Part shown: in pieces, positions 11,322 through 23,476 of the stretch | Position numbering within the stretch: position 1 is the stretch's first letter | Layout: each line of letters opens with the position of its first letter | DNA from: Sweltsa coloradensis | Lineage: Eukaryota > Arthropoda > Insecta > Plecoptera > Chloroperlidae | Direction of reading: 5' to 3' | Assembly: GCA_024449915.1 (NCBI GenBank) | Contig: JAMZAV010002036.1 | Coordinates: 124,001-188,000 of the forward strand | Length of the DNA: 64,000 bases | Translations under genes and position numbers: made by a program | Notes under the pieces: generated by a model | Databases searched by the model: none | Told to the model about the DNA's origin: nothing | The model's input: only the letters and a program-made list of their open reading frames with translations

Positions 11322-13690
11322 CTGAAATGAATGCGAAATAAGCCACTTCTGTTTCAATTTGACCAGGATCGAAAGTGTATTCTCTGAATTCGTGTGCGGT
11401 TGGCGTAAGAATACAACACAAATACCCCTAACACCAACAACGCCCCCTCAATTTGCCCGTGTACCATAGTCTTTATCGACAGGTATATAAATGTTATCGT
11501 TAGGAGAAAATAAGTCGTTGGCGTTAAAGGAATTGACGTCCGGGGACGACTTCGTTTCATCGGTGCATGGACCACTAACAAGTCGAAGAGAATGGGCGGA
11601 TTTTTTGCTGAAATTGGTTTTAAATTGTTCGACAGAAGCTTTCTAGATTCGGAGGGTTGTAAATTTCTTTTTTTGAACCTAGACGGAGAACAATCTTTAA
11701 AACGACATCAAAAATAGAATTTTGAGTATATGCATTGAGGAAAATAAGACATGTTTACAATTGGCTACGTTTAATAATAGACAAAGCAAAGGAAACTAAA
11801 CCTACATATTTGTGATTTAATTAAATTAAAATTAAAAATCAAATTTATGTAAAAAGCACGTCTTATATTTTTTTTATTTAAACATCTTTATTAGCGTATT
11901 ATTTTTTTTGTTGCTCTGCAAAATGTGTAAAAAGGTAGACATGTCCAATCCAATTGATTTATACATCATTACCAAATACGTAAAATAGCAACGTGAATTT
12001 AAAAAAATACAAAATTGTGCAACAACGACTTTTGCTATGCGACGAAAATAAGGACAATAATTTTGAATATCTCACAAACCCAATACAAAATACATTTTAT
12101 TCGTGGTTCTCTGCTATTTTAGCTCCTGACATTGGAAAAGAGTAATTGTTAGTACTCCTAGAAATCACAACATCGTTGCTTACAATGTAATGCGAATGAA
12201 TTCGCCTATCAATCAATGTTACACTCGGGTTTGTAAAAAAGCAATTTCCCCTTACTTTTCCGAGTTCAAAAGTAGTTGGAACTTGGATTGGATAATACAT
12301 CTTTGATACCACCGAGGTGGAATCGATATCGTCTGCCCTAGATTGAAGTTAGTTATTGTAGTTTGTGGTTCGCAGAGCAATGCTCTTTCCCTCTGTGGAA
12401 GCGAATGATATAACATACCCAGGTACTCTATGCTGCCCGGTCCACGATGTTGTAAAAATAAATTTTGTTATTTTCTTTATCAGGAGATCCCACACTGAAT
12501 GTGGCCCGTACCTCATACCAAAATATCTGGCACGGTGTATATATTAAATATTTGTTCTAGACTACAATCCTATATACATGTTTTGGATTTCATTTGTATG
12601 CTTACCTTCGTTAATATATATATATCATTTTATGTCCTTATAAAAATAAGTTTGAAGATGCCGTTGTGTACCTGAAGTTTTCAGTATTAGAAAACAAAAG
12701 TTTATATTGTACTTTTAGAAATATATTGTAGACTAGAAAGAGAATAACATTCTAAATGGATTTACACATCATAAAACTCAAAAAAGTAATTGTTACCATG
12801 GCAATATTTTACATTCAAGCAAACCAATGGAGCATTTAGATCAAAATTGTTTCAAATTATTAAGATTTGAAGTTTAATTTTATCATTAACGTAGAATTAT
12901 TTTACATTAATGCTCAATGATAACTGTTGTTAAAATATTAATGCTACTGTATCTTCGTCAAACTAATAACTTCGAGGTCAAAGAAAGATGGCTGATAAGT
13001 GGACTGATCGAGAGGAATAGGATATAAGGAACTTGAATATAAAAGCACATTTTTTAAAGGTGAGGGGAGGCATAACCTTATACCAACCATTAGGTATATT
13101 GTTATACAATTTTGGGGGAATAGTGTACCAAACAAGCCAGCGGTAAAATTGAACTACGAGCAACGATTTTTAAATTGTCTTTCAACACCCCTAGCTCTAG
13201 CTGTCTTCAACGATTTCTGACATAACGTATGATGAACGATATTTTTTGGCAGACAGTACAAATATGAGTAAAAAATTGTACCGGCGGACGAAAAAATGTT
13301 TCTCCACTTTTTTGGCAAAGTGTCGTTTAACATTTTCTAGGTGAAATATTCTGGTCACATTAAACAAATATCTTACCTTTGTTCGGTTGGAAACCCTGAA
13401 CACCCTACCCAAGTATTAAGCCACCTGGCGCCTACATTTTCCAAACGACCCTTAATGACAGCGGCGCAAAAAAGAAAATCTCATTTTCTCGTCTCGGTGA
13501 TGCGGGCAGAGGCTTTTCATCCAATCATCGCCAGGGGTGATTCCTCACATTACGCGTGGTATACGAACAATGGCGTCGCTTTCTTCTTCTTCGCGGACAC
13601 ATCATTTGTCACCGAGACTTGAGGATAAGAAACAAACTACGTCTGTCAGATGTACGCCAGACGGATGGACAGACGAGTTTCTTATCTGTA
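11322..13690. other. Unassigned AT-rich intergenic DNA
   Basis: Only short chance frames are visible on both strands, and no recognisable repeat. The stretch at 13480-13640 is somewhat more GC-balanced but shows no splice-bounded coding exon that I can defend. Confidence 0.4.
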
Positions 13691-13795
13691 CACGAGGTTA
13701 CACGAGAGTGCACGAGGGAGCACGGAAGTACACGAGGGTACACGAGAGTACACGAGGGAGCACGGAAGTACACGAGGGTACACGAGAATGCACGA
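13691..13795. repeat. 10-bp minisatellite with a 40-bp higher-order unit
   Basis: About ten and a half tandem 10-mers of the form CACGARRGTA. Four variant 10-mers form a 40-bp block that is repeated: the block from 13701 recurs from 13741 with one difference. The overlapping open frames in all three forward frames are a consequence of the repeat. Confidence 0.9.
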
Positions 13796-13869
13796 CTCCC
13801 TGGTAATGGAGGTTCCTATACATAATGTAGGTGGGAAACACGAGAGAGGTACTTTTTTCGAACGGATGC

Positions 13870-14310
13870 TCGCTGTAGGGTACCCATACTTAAGGAAGTT
13901 CCTTTTGAAAGGAAAAACTTTTAAAAGATTCAGTTCATCAATTTAAAATAGAACTTTTATAAAGTTCAAGTTTTTTTTTACATCCTTACCTATAAAAAGT
14001 TCAAGTTCCTCATAAAAAGGAACTAAAATTCCTTTAAAAGTTGCCTTTTAATTTTAAGTTTGTTTAATGCTGTCAAAGAGCACGGTGAGCAGCAGGGTCA
14101 TGAATCATGATGATACATATGATATGAAAATTATAAATGATACGTAACGCAGGTTGTTTGCTAAAATCTAACTAAAAGTGGATGCTAAGTTCCAAAAAGG
14201 ACTACGTTAGTTGTAAATGAGGACCTTGAAAAATATGACTTGATACTTAAAAGTTCCTCAACACTAAAAGATCAAGTCCGGAAAATGGAACTCGTCTTTA
14301 AAGTTCCTTA
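13870..14310. repeat. Cluster of AAGTTCC/GGAACTT words
   Basis: An AT-rich stretch with many scattered copies of AAGTTCC, GGAACT and GAAAGGAA in both orientations, not in strict tandem. It may be a decayed foldback or microsatellite-derived repeat. No gene. Confidence 0.4.
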
Positions 14311-14506
14311 AAAAAAGTATGAGGCACACATACCGTAACCCCCCAATCACCAGTCAGCAAGATATATTGGAACTCCTCTACTAATATAGGAATTCGGTTT
14401 TTCTCACTCCTTTTACCCCTATATAGGTTAAAAATGTATAACAATCCGGGCATCCGGCCCCCCTGAACCGGACTGTTGACCAACTACAACAAGTTATTAG
14501 GTTATT

Positions 14507-14850
14507 GGTTTATTTGCACCACTCTAACCTAGGGGAGGGGGAGTGGGGCCCATGCTGGTCGGAACCAGCCACGGGTAAGGGGAGGAAAGGGGGTTCTCAC
14601 GTCGCGGTCGTCATTGTCTTCGTCATCGTTCGTGGTGTCATTGTCGTCATCGTCGTCGAGGGGTCGTCAAAGGAAGGGAGCAAGGTCCCCGACGACGATT
14701 GCTAGAGCGTGCCTCTAGTTTCGGGGAGTAAAATACTTCCCTCTTACTAGCTGATGTTTGCAAGATGGACTTTTTCTCTAAAATCGCCTTTTACGATTAG
14801 CAGAGCCATGCTCTGGGCCAATTCTACCCCGGGCCCAGACGGGGCCGTGA
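14507..14850 (+). repeat. GC-rich dispersed repeat, copy 1
   Basis: One of four copies of a family of about 370 bp. It has GCACCACTCTAACCTAGG, a G-rich run, CCATGCTGGTCGGAACCAGC, a GTC/GTCATC-rich stretch, CCCGACGACGATTGC, CTTTTACGATTAGCAGAGCC and GGGCCCAGACGGGG at the end. This copy lacks the GGATTAAGNNCGCGTCAACC start seen in the others. Class unknown; there is no coding potential. Confidence 0.75.
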
Positions 14851-14884
14851 TGCTAATTGCGAAGGGAATGTCAGAGGGCTATCC

Positions 14885-15010
14885 AAGAGAAATCAATCTG
14901 AAGAAATCCTCGTAAACTTTCAGTCAGGATTGCCGATGACGAGATTCGAACCTGTGACCTCCCAAATCAGAGTCTCGCTAGCGTATGAGCCAGCTCTGTC
15001 GGTGAACGAG
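14885..15010 (-). mobile_element. tRNA-derived SINE fragment (family 2)
   Basis: Minus-strand head with a B-box-like GGTTCGAATC-type sequence (plus strand GAGATTCGAACCTGTGACC), followed by the family word GGCAATCCTGACTGAA (plus strand TTCAGTCAGGATTGCC). Similar fragments occur at 47395, 48010, 50385 and 55385. Confidence 0.65.
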
Positions 15011-15169
15011 GTGTATCCAACATTTTGCGGAGCTACCCATTTTTAAAGGGGGCATTTTGTGGACTCGGCACCTCCACCAAAAATGTCAATGTGGGGCGAG
15101 ATTCTATTTTCGTCATCGACATTCTTTTGCAAAAATAGCTTCGCTCCCTATTTTGGGTACTCCCGCACA

Positions 15170-15567
15170 CAGTGTCGTAGGAACCGGGGGGGGGGAGGGG
15201 GGCAAAACTACGTGAGTTAAATATTAATCCCAGAATTTCCTTAGTAAATATGCACATACACTTACACAATTCGACAGTCACCATGGGAATACGAATTTGT
15301 TTGCATGTGTGCTTCGTCATTAGATAAAAATTTAGGCTGAAATTTAAATGGGCCACTTCACGTTCATTTTTTTTCGTTTTTAGATCGCAGATAGTTGCTG
15401 TACAACATTGTTTGCATAGTCCGAAATAATTTGAAGTATGATGAAAAACGGCAAAAGGGCCTCCGGCAGCTGGGGCTTTGCCCCAGTCCCCAGCTTCCGC
15501 CCACAAAATCTGGTAAAAGGTTTGCTCCCCCCCCCCCCCAAACTTTCGAAACGTTCCTACGCGCCTG
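15170..15567. mobile_element. hAT-like MITE (CAGTGTCGTAGGAACC)
   Basis: The ends are inverted (CAGTGTCGTAGGAACC against the inverse of CGTTCCTACGCGCCTG), each followed by a G-rich run. The flanks CCCGCACA (15162-15169) and CCCACACA (15568-15575) are an 8-bp duplication with one mismatch, as expected for hAT. The 398-bp interior is non-coding; the 179-codon minus frame across it is chance. An interrupted relative lies at 21613-22439. Confidence 0.78.
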
Positions 15568-15644
15568 CCCACACACCCATGCTTGCTCTAAGTCTACCCC
15601 CATGTATGATCGTGCTATTGACATGGATATTGGTACCTGTACGT

Positions 15645-16076
15645 TATAAATAAATAATAAATAAATTGTATTTAGAGTCTACCCACTCAGTTATATAACT
15701 GATTTTCAGTGGGGGACTTTAAATCAAAGCGACCAAGCTAATTCGTGTAGGCCCAGACGCAATCGACGAGTGAGCGATAACCAACCAAAGATCGATATTT
15801 TTAATAGGAAATATAGCAATCAGTGGTATGGACAGTGCGAACACCCGCGGATCAACGCCAGAATCAACAAGGCCGATTCAGCACAACTCTGAATTTATTA
15901 TGTGCTTCGTTGCTAGGAAGGCTCCAAAGTCACCGTTTACAAACTCCTTAGACAAGAACTGGCGGACTTAAGTCCAAATCAGAAGTTAAAAAACTTCTAA
16001 CTTTATTTAGCGGGAATCGAGCCCTGGACCTTCTGCATTGGAAGCAGATACGCTAACCACAAGACCAACGAGCCAC
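15645..16076 (-). mobile_element. tRNA-derived SINE (family 1), fuller copy
   Basis: Read on the minus strand it begins TGGCTCGTTGGTCTTGTGG (A-box region). An anticodon-like stem CTGC-loop-GCAG follows, then B box GGGCTCGATTCCCGCT. The body contains TTCTGATTTGGACTTAAGTC and GTTTGTAAACGGTGACTTTG, and the tail is CCACTGAAAATCAGTTATAT and ATTTATT repeats. It is about 430 bp. Pol III internal promoter boxes are intact enough to identify the head as tRNA-derived. Confidence 0.82.
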
Positions 16077-16971
16077 ACTAGTTTTTTACGTTACTTTACT
16101 TCCCTTTATAGGGCAATAGACTGGGACCAAGAACTTTGCTTTCATGATTTTGTAAAAGAAATTTTAGAATTCTTTTAGATTTTTCCCCATGTATGATCGT
16201 GCTATTGACATGGACATTTGTAGCAGTACGTTACTTTACTTCCCTTTATAGGGCAGGACCCAAAGCTTTAAATTCATGATTTTTTAAAGGAATTTTAGAG
16301 TTTTTTTAGATTTTTTTCCTTGATACTTTTTGAATACAATGCTGATTTTGGATTCCAAATTGACATCAAAGTTGAAAAAAAATCCAAAAATGTTATTTTA
16401 GTTTCAAAAATCAGTTTTTTTTCAAAATCTTTTTTTTCCATTTTTTCATGTTTAAATTGAATTTTCTAATCGTCTCTCTAAAAAAATCCGGGACAACCCA
16501 GAAATTTGTGTTTTAAAGTGTTTTTATACACAATTGATTTTTGTTACCATTCCTAAAATCCTTCTAATCGTTAGAATTTAAAGGAAAAATTCTACCAATT
16601 CCGAACAAAACAAAGCATCTTTTTACCCGGGTTAAAAGTATGATAAACTGGCACACTTAATTGTGTAGGTTTTGAAAAGTGGTGGTAAACTATTATACAG
16701 GGTTTTAATTAACATGTTTCTGGATTGTGTGCATTGAAAGTGAGGGGAGCAACAATGTTTCTGTGTCTCTGGTTTGGTTTTAGTTTTAATACAGGATTCT
16801 GGATGCCTGACATGTGGGATAGACAGACAGAGCAGACATTTTATCAATACTCTAGTCGACTTGGTTACCATGGTAATGTATACGTCTCTATTCGAATTAA
16901 GCGGGCTAAGTTTTACATGTAGCACGTCAAGTAGCTCTCGAAAATAACTAATAGATGATTTCATAACCAGC
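16077..16971. other. Unassigned AT-rich intergenic DNA
   Basis: A short phrase (TACGTTACTTTACTTCCCTTTATAGGGCA) occurs twice, near 16088 and 16230, so there is a local duplication of about 145 bp spacing. Otherwise nothing is recognisable. Confidence 0.4.
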
Positions 16972-17100
16972 GCCATCTCCATTCACGCAAAACATTATGG
17001 GTGATAAAATGACATGTGCTTGGGTGTGTGGTGAACTGCGTGACTGTGGGACTGTGGGAGACGAAGTCTGCAACACACCCAACTCAACCATATGAAAGAC
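16972..17100. mobile_element. MITE fragment (ATTATGGG family)
   Basis: Shares CATTATGGG and GGTGAACTGCGTGACTGTGG with the element at 22448-22616. The far inverted end is not preserved here. Confidence 0.5.
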
Positions 17101-17116
17101 AGTGTTTATATCCCTA

Positions 17117-17490
17117 ATAGGAATAGGACACATTTGGCAGTTGGCAAATAGCTATGCTCGGCCAGGTAGCAACCGACGTATGTGAAACTTTGCAAAGTTG
17201 GCAATAAAGCATACATGGACAGCCCTACAGTCATAGATTTTTCAAAATTTGTCATAGTCAGGCAGGAAAAAAGTCACGAATATAGTCAATTATGGACTTT
17301 TTTTAACAAAATCGAAAATCGTGAAAACTAATTTATTTTTTATAAATTATTTAAAAACAAATTTTAGAAATGTGTTACTGCAGAGCCCTATATTTCCACT
17401 TTCATTACATAAGTTCAAAATTTCAAACACCTGTGGTGTCAGTCGGCCGAGCGAACAGCAATTTGCCTTACACGCATGTCCTATACTCTC
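17117..17490 (+). mobile_element. CTCGGCC foldback MITE, copy 4
   Basis: Well-preserved plus-strand copy. It starts GGAATAGGACACATTTGGCAG, includes GCTCGGCCAGG and ACATGGACAGCCCTACAGTC, and ends through GGTGTCAGTCGGCCGAGCG. Both ends carry the GCTCGGCC word in inverse orientation. A minus-strand copy begins about 220 bp downstream, so the two form a larger foldback. Confidence 0.78.
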
Positions 17491-17707
17491 ACTTGGGTAA
17501 TTAGCGTAGCAATATATTACAACGTAATTAGTTTCTACGTGTCTGGAAAATAAGTGAAGAACGTTACAGCTATATTTATTGAAACAACGTGACTTTTCTG
17601 AAGCAACTTCTAGATACAGAGACAAGTGTTGTACAGTACATCACAAAGCGAGCGTTGAAATGCATTTTACGAGTACTCAAGACTCTTTACAGCCCTTCGG
17701 AGAGTAG

Positions 17708-18072
17708 GCCTATAGGACATGCGTTTGCAAATTGCTGTTCGCTCGGCCAACTGACACCACAGAGGTGTTTTAAAATTTTAAACATATGTCACGAATGTGG
17801 AAATATAGGGTCTAGGCAGTAACACATTTCCAAATTTTGTTTTAAAATAAATTATAACGAATAAATTAGTTTTCACGAATTTTGATTTTGTTCAAAACTC
17901 CAAAATTGTCTATATTCGTGTTTTTTTCTGGCTGATTAAGACAATTTAAAAAATCTATGACCGCAGGGCTGTCCATGTATACTTTATGGACGACTTTGCA
18001 AAGTTTCATATACGCCGGATGCATCTTGGCCGAGCGACTTTGCTAACTGCCAGATGTGTCCCATTCTCTCTT
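17708..18072 (-). mobile_element. CTCGGCC foldback MITE, copy 5
   Basis: Inverted relative to copy 4. It runs from TTGCTGTTCGCTCGGCC to CCAGATGTGTCCCATTC. Its middle contains CTGGCTGATTAAGACAA, the uninterrupted version of the sequence into which a Helentron-like element has inserted in the copy at 31655-32816. Confidence 0.78.
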
Positions 18073-19751
18073 CAGAGGAATCACCAGGATACATTAAAAA
18101 GAATTCGAGCGTTCGTAGCTTTTAATGTAGATTTCCTCAGTTCAAATATTACAACTATGGAAAATATATTATTAATATTACAAGTACATAGATCAACGAA
18201 AGTTTTGCTTTTTTAACGGCCCAAAATGTAAATGAAAACATCAAAACATTTGCCTGATTTTCCCTGCCAGATGTTTGTTATACTTTTAATGTTCATATAG
18301 CCTAACACCCACATCTCAATAAGTAATGTTTTGTAATATATAGTAAAATGTGGAATAGGGAAATCTAAACGACGCCTAGCACTCGATACCCTTAGACGTG
18401 CACGTTGCAATTCTCTTGAGCAAAGAAGTGACACCTTACTTCAAAAGTAATCGTCAACTCACTGGTAATTATTATACTGGGCAGACATCGATCAGATAAT
18501 AATATGTGGACATGACAGTGCTTGATTGATCTACCGGTATAATAGTATGTTATTATCGAATTATCAACAATTACCTATAATCATCATCGTCGACCTTTCC
18601 AACATCATTATCATCAACAATTCGAGCAACTGAGTGGATAAAGCTAAATGCTTTAATTCACTATGTAATTGAGTAATTGAACTTGTTAGAACTTCTGCTA
18701 ATCACATGACCGATCAATCGAGATACAAAACAAAAAATAACACATTATGAAATGAACTATTTTAAATTTTTAATAAAACCAAATAATTGTTGTGGCGTAT
18801 AAGTATAAAACATCTTGACATATCGTTATGTTTTGTCTAGTTGTTCATCTAAAGAGCATTATTTAAAAAAAAACGGATTTATTTTAGGTATTACCATAAG
18901 GCCCATGGAACTAAAATTAGCAATGTTTGCAGAAAAGCAAAATTATAGTAAGTGTGCTTAGTAATTTTACTTCCTAAAAATGGTTCATCATGAACGTCTC
19001 TCGATGAAATATTTATAGCAAAATGGTGAATAAATCCAAATAAAAGACACAAAATCGGTTCTAGAATGTTGATTGTTGGAACCTTGTGTTTCTTCTCGTA
19101 GTTTACTGTTCATCTGAAATGTGAATTTAATATTGTATTTCGCAGTGGTTACACGCGCTAATGACAACGAAAAGGACGAAAGTACAGAATACAGATACAA
19201 ATAAACCCTTCCACCCATAAGTATTTATTGACCTACTTTTCACATGGCCTCTTGACCAAAGGCAATGTCCACATCGGAGTCATAATTCAGCTAGGAGATT
19301 CAAAGGGCCTTGTCTCTAGCTAGGGATTCAAAGCATTTAGTGCTCGAGAAAGGGGGTTTGCCACACTTACTGCCCAGTCGTAGTTCTAAATAGTGTATTC
19401 TCGAAATGCTTGCTTTCTGCACAGATAATAGAGGAAGCTTCCCACGAAGTATAGTATTGTAGTGTAGTGTAGTATTGCATGACCATTACGTTAAAATTAA
19501 TTAGAAAAAAAAGAATTTGGATGAACTATTACGATAAAATTAATAGTTGCAAATTCTATTTTGCCAAGCTTTTCAAGGATGTTGTTACGGGACACTGCAC
19601 GTTTATGAATTAAGAATGCGCAAATGTGGAAGGGTAGATGAGCTTGGCCCTTTTTTTAGATCTCATTTCTTTTGAGTGTGTAAGGTTTGGCTGTATTTTT
19701 ACAAGTTTTTGTTTTGTGTGGGATCTCATTTTTGGTTTATTTGGATTAAGG
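18073..19751. other. Unassigned intergenic DNA
   Basis: Only frames under 80 codons. A short TAGTGTAGTGTAGTATTG run occurs near 19453. I see no gene or recognisable repeat. Confidence 0.4.
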
Positions 19752-20112
19752 ACGCGTCAACCGTTAGGTCATAATGCACCACTCTAGCCTAAGGGGGGGG
19801 GGGGAGGAGGGGCCCATGCTGGTCAGAACCAGCCACGGGTAAGGGGAGGAAGGGGGGTTTCTCACGTCGCGGTCGTCATTGTCTTTGTCATCGTTCGTGT
19901 GTGTGTCATTGTCATCGTCGCCGGGGGTCGTCAAGGGAAGGGGACAAGGTCCCCGGCGACGATTGCCAGAGCTCGCCTCTAGTTTCGGGGAGTAAGATAC
20001 TCCGCTCTTTCTAGCTGATGTTTGCGAGGTGGACTTTTTCTCTTGAATCGCCTTTTACGATTAGCAGAGCCATGCTCTGGGCCAATTCTACCCCGGGCCC
20101 AGACGGGGTCTC
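19752..20112 (+). repeat. GC-rich dispersed repeat, copy 2
   Basis: The fullest copy of the family at 14507. It starts with GGATTAAGGACGCGTCAACC and ATAATGCACCACTCTAGCC, then a G run, GCTGGTCAGAACCAGCC, GTC/ATC-rich DNA and CCCCGGCGACGATTGCC. It ends GGGCCCAGACGGGG. Confidence 0.8.
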
Positions 20113-20329
20113 ATTACTTTTTCAAGTCCCATTGCAAAATTATTTGTTTAAAATATAATATTTTATCAAAGTCGATTTAATTGCTATGGTATTACCAATT
20201 AACAATAGAATGAAAAAATATAGTGGTCTAAAGACTTGCTTTTTGTAAACAATGTAGGCGATTATTGTCACGTAACTATAGTTACTTGTTGATTGTATGC
20301 CTGTATAAGGCTTATTTTAAAACCTTTAT

Positions 20330-20460
20330 TTGGAAGCCTTCCAGCATTTTTTTTTACTTTTTCTTTCAAAAGGAATAACATCACTATTACCTTAATGTCC
20401 ATGTAAAATATGAACGTTGTAGCCCCACCCGTTTGGTCAGAATCGCTGAGCAATTGAAAC
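20330..20460 (-). repeat. Solo fragment of the Helentron-associated satellite
   Basis: Matches, on the minus strand, one internal repeat unit of the Helentron-like elements (plus strand CATTACCTTAATGTCCATG-like and AACGTTGTAGCCCCACCCG). It abuts the TAG microsatellite at 20474-20512. No element ends are present. Confidence 0.7.
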
Positions 20461-20472
20461 TGACGAATTAGA

Positions 20473-20473
<1 letters not shown>

Positions 20474-20511
<38 letters not shown>

Positions 20512-20512
20512 C
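20474..20512. repeat. (TAG)n microsatellite
   Basis: About 13 tandem TAG units. Confidence 0.95.
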
Positions 20513-21612
20513 CAGTAGTAACTAACATCCTTAAAGTGATCTTGAGCATGTTTCAAGTCATTTTTTTACCAAGAAGGAATGCTCGTACCCCAACCAAATT
20601 TGGCATGTGTTGTCAGATACCTAAATCCCCTCGATTTTGATAGTTTTCAAGTTCACATCACGATTCATGACGGCTGGGTGACACCTCGAAATCACCCCAA
20701 CTCTGCTTGCTGTATAAGATGCCCGAGTGTGTAGCGCACCGCGGCTTGGCTGCGGCGCCCTAACGGGCACCTAGATTATCAGTAAACTTCCCACGTAGTG
20801 TACTCTATTATGAGTGCATAGGCCTACGTAACAGTGAAAGAATTTCAGTATTGTAAATTGTTTTGCTCTTTGTACAGAATATTAAAGATGGCACTTCAGC
20901 TAGATTATAATAAAAATATGAAGTTGTAGAAAAGATCCACCCCATATAAATAGATAACATTTATACCATGAGTATTTTTCCCACTTTGCACAAACCTTTC
21001 CAATTTCCACAAAGTAATAATACCATCCCTATGTCTGCATGAGAGAGACTTTACTCGTCATTCACATATACCATGTGTTTCCACGCAAAACACAAACCAT
21101 GACCGCAAGTGTATTATTTATTTCATCTCATCTCCCTTGGCAAAGAGAACCAACCCTCCACTTCTCCTTTTTCCCAACAACTCCAGACCATCCACCGTAT
21201 TTCTTTTTCTCGTTTTGACAAAATCGATTTTGGACCCGTCCCAAGCGGCTGGCAGAGGCGATCTCAAATATATGCCGAGACTGACAACATTTCCAATGTC
21301 TTCGGCGTTGTGCGAACCACGGCCGGCCCTGCGAATGACTGCGGTCGTTCTGTCTGTTTCGGACGGATTCTATTCCAACAGGCGGTGAAATAGAATCTGG
21401 ACTAGGCAGCTGTCACATGCGGTAATTTCCAACTGATTATTGGATTTCTATGCAAATGAAGTACGATAATTATTAGTGGTCATGTTTCAAATGCGATTTC
21501 AAAAGTTACAGGTGGGATATACAACACAATAATGGTTTCGGACTGGATTCGATCAATTGTTTGAAAACGATAGAGAGCTTTGAATGTTTGCGTTCAGTTT
21601 ATAGACGGGTTT
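20513..21612. other. Unassigned intergenic DNA
   Basis: Contains a GC-rich phrase (GCGGCTTGGCTGCGGCGCCC, near 20740) echoed near 22325. Open frames near 21109-21393 overlap in two phases and show no recognisable domain. Confidence 0.4.
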
Positions 21613-22439
21613 CAGTACCACAAGGGTAGGAACGTTTTGAAAGTTGGTGGGGGGAAAATCCATTAGAAGATTTTGTGAGCGTCAGATGGGGTCTGGGGTG
21701 TAGCCCCAGCCGCCGGAGGCCCTTTCGCCGTAGGCGAAAAAAATTTCACCATACTACAGTTATTTCGCCATGTTTTAACTGCACTCGGACTCTGTAAACG
21801 ATGTTTATTGCAACTATTTGCGATCTAAAAACTCAAAAGATGAACGTGAAGTTGCCCATTTTAGTAAATTTCAACCTATTTTTTTATGTAATGACGAAGC
21901 ATAGAGGCAAACATATTCGTTTTACCAAGGTGACTGTCGAATTGTATAAGTGTAAGTACATATCCCCCCCAAAAACAATTTTTAAAAAAAAAAAAAAAAA
22001 ACGGCAGCCAAGCTCTCATTCAAAAGTCTTCGGCTGTGAATGTTGTGAGATATAGAAGTTGAGCCAAGCTTTTCATTCTTCCTCCCTAGTTTCTCACTGG
22101 AAAGAAGTAAGATCATTTCGCCTGTTATGACTAGCGCCAAGCCAACCATTTTCGTGGTAAAAAAAGTAAAAATTTTAAACTCAAAATCATTTTTAAAAAA
22201 ACTTGGCCATTGAATTTGGTTCATTACGAGAACTTTAAAAAGTGTGCAAGTGTGCAGAGAGCTGAAACCCCCCAACTCGGGTAGGAGTATACAGGTCGAG
22301 TTAGTCGTTACGCAGTCGCGTGCGCTTGGCTGCGGGCGAACGACCGTCGCCCTAGATTTACTACAGAAATTCTGGGATTGATATAACTCACGTTTTTTTT
22401 GCCCCCCCCCCCCCCCCCCCCCCGGTTCCTACGCCACTG
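21613..22439. mobile_element. Interrupted hAT-like MITE, second copy
   Basis: The left part (21613-21985) and right part (about 22365-22439) match the 15170-15567 element in inverse orientation, down to TTGCGATCTAAAAAC, GACTGTCGAATTGTATAAG and the terminal GGTTCCTACGCCACTG. About 370 bp of unrelated DNA starting with a C run and A run splits it. A 24-bp C run lies near the right end. No 8-bp duplication is preserved. Confidence 0.65.
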
Positions 22440-22447
22440 CCCTACAT

Positions 22448-22616
22448 CATGTGCAAAGCATTATGGGAGAGAAGGGGTTTAACACCCTATGCTAGGCTAT
22501 AATCGGGTGTGTGGCGAACTGCGTGACTGTATAAGGGAGACATAGTAGACCACACACCCGAGCATATGGCATTTAACGTTGGAAATCACCTAATTCTCCC
22601 ATAATGCTTTTCACGC
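22448..22616. mobile_element. Short MITE with ATTATGGGAGA ends
   Basis: About 169 bp with imperfect inverted ends (GCAAAGCATTATGGGAGA and its inverse at 22594-22611). An inner inverted repeat GGGTGTGTGG/CCACACACCC lies around GAACTGCGTGACTGT. Related fragment at 16972-17100. Confidence 0.7.
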
Positions 22617-23468
22617 GATATAAATAGCACTTGGGATTCTATCGACTGTCTATTGAAAATGATAAAAGATTTAATATTAAGATTTTCATTTATAAAAGGG
22701 TAGCATGAGATGAATCGGATGATAACTGGTGGATGAGAATTTAATGAACCGGCATTCCAAACCATTTCAATCCGTCTTAGATTATAAAAATTTAAAGAAA
22801 TAAAATTGGTAATAATAAAAAGTTAGGTATTTAACTTTTTTTTATATTGATGACCTGAAGACCGAAACGGCTAAAGCTTCCGAAACGTTATTGTTTTTAC
22901 CCACTTAATTGTTTTAAATAATAACAATAAAGCGTTATAATACCATTAATTTTGGCCACTTAAAAGGTTGAAAAACAACGCTAAAACACTCATAGATGTG
23001 GGAAAACCTCATATTCAGCAAATTTAACATTTTGTAGCGATTTCTAAAATATACTCAATCTAATTAAGCATCTCTAACCAAAACGCTGAATTTCCTTAGC
23101 AGAGAGAGAGAGAATGAAGAATACGAAGAATATTTCGTCTGTCCCACTGAGCCCAGTGTAAGCCTCTCGTCTCACCTGATATATCCTGAGGGACCGAAGC
23201 TGTTCCCGGCCCAGAGAGACGGGATAGGACGCCCAACTTCACCCCCGGCTTAGCGCACGTACGGTGAGAGATAATCCACACCCAGCACCGTTCAATGCTC
23301 AACCTTATCGACCGAAAGCACGCAAGACATTATCGGCTACATTAACCTCTCTGCATGCAGGGTGTGTCAACGTAAGCGTCAGCGTCAGCGTAATTCTAGT
23401 TTGATTTTAGGAGGTTCATTTGATGCGGTTTTAAATTTCTCAACCAATTTCAGTCACATCCATTTGTA
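22617..23468. other. Unassigned intergenic DNA
   Basis: The stretch at 23100-23400 is GC-richer, starts with a GA microsatellite and includes a short GCGTCAGCGTCAGCGTAA run. I see no splice-bounded exon or known repeat. Confidence 0.4.
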
Positions 23469-23476
23469 AATTTACA

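Noticed and set aside
15033..15572. 179-codon minus-strand open frame
   Set aside because: It spans the complete hAT-like MITE at 15170-15567 including its G runs; no domain and no conservation in the second copy.
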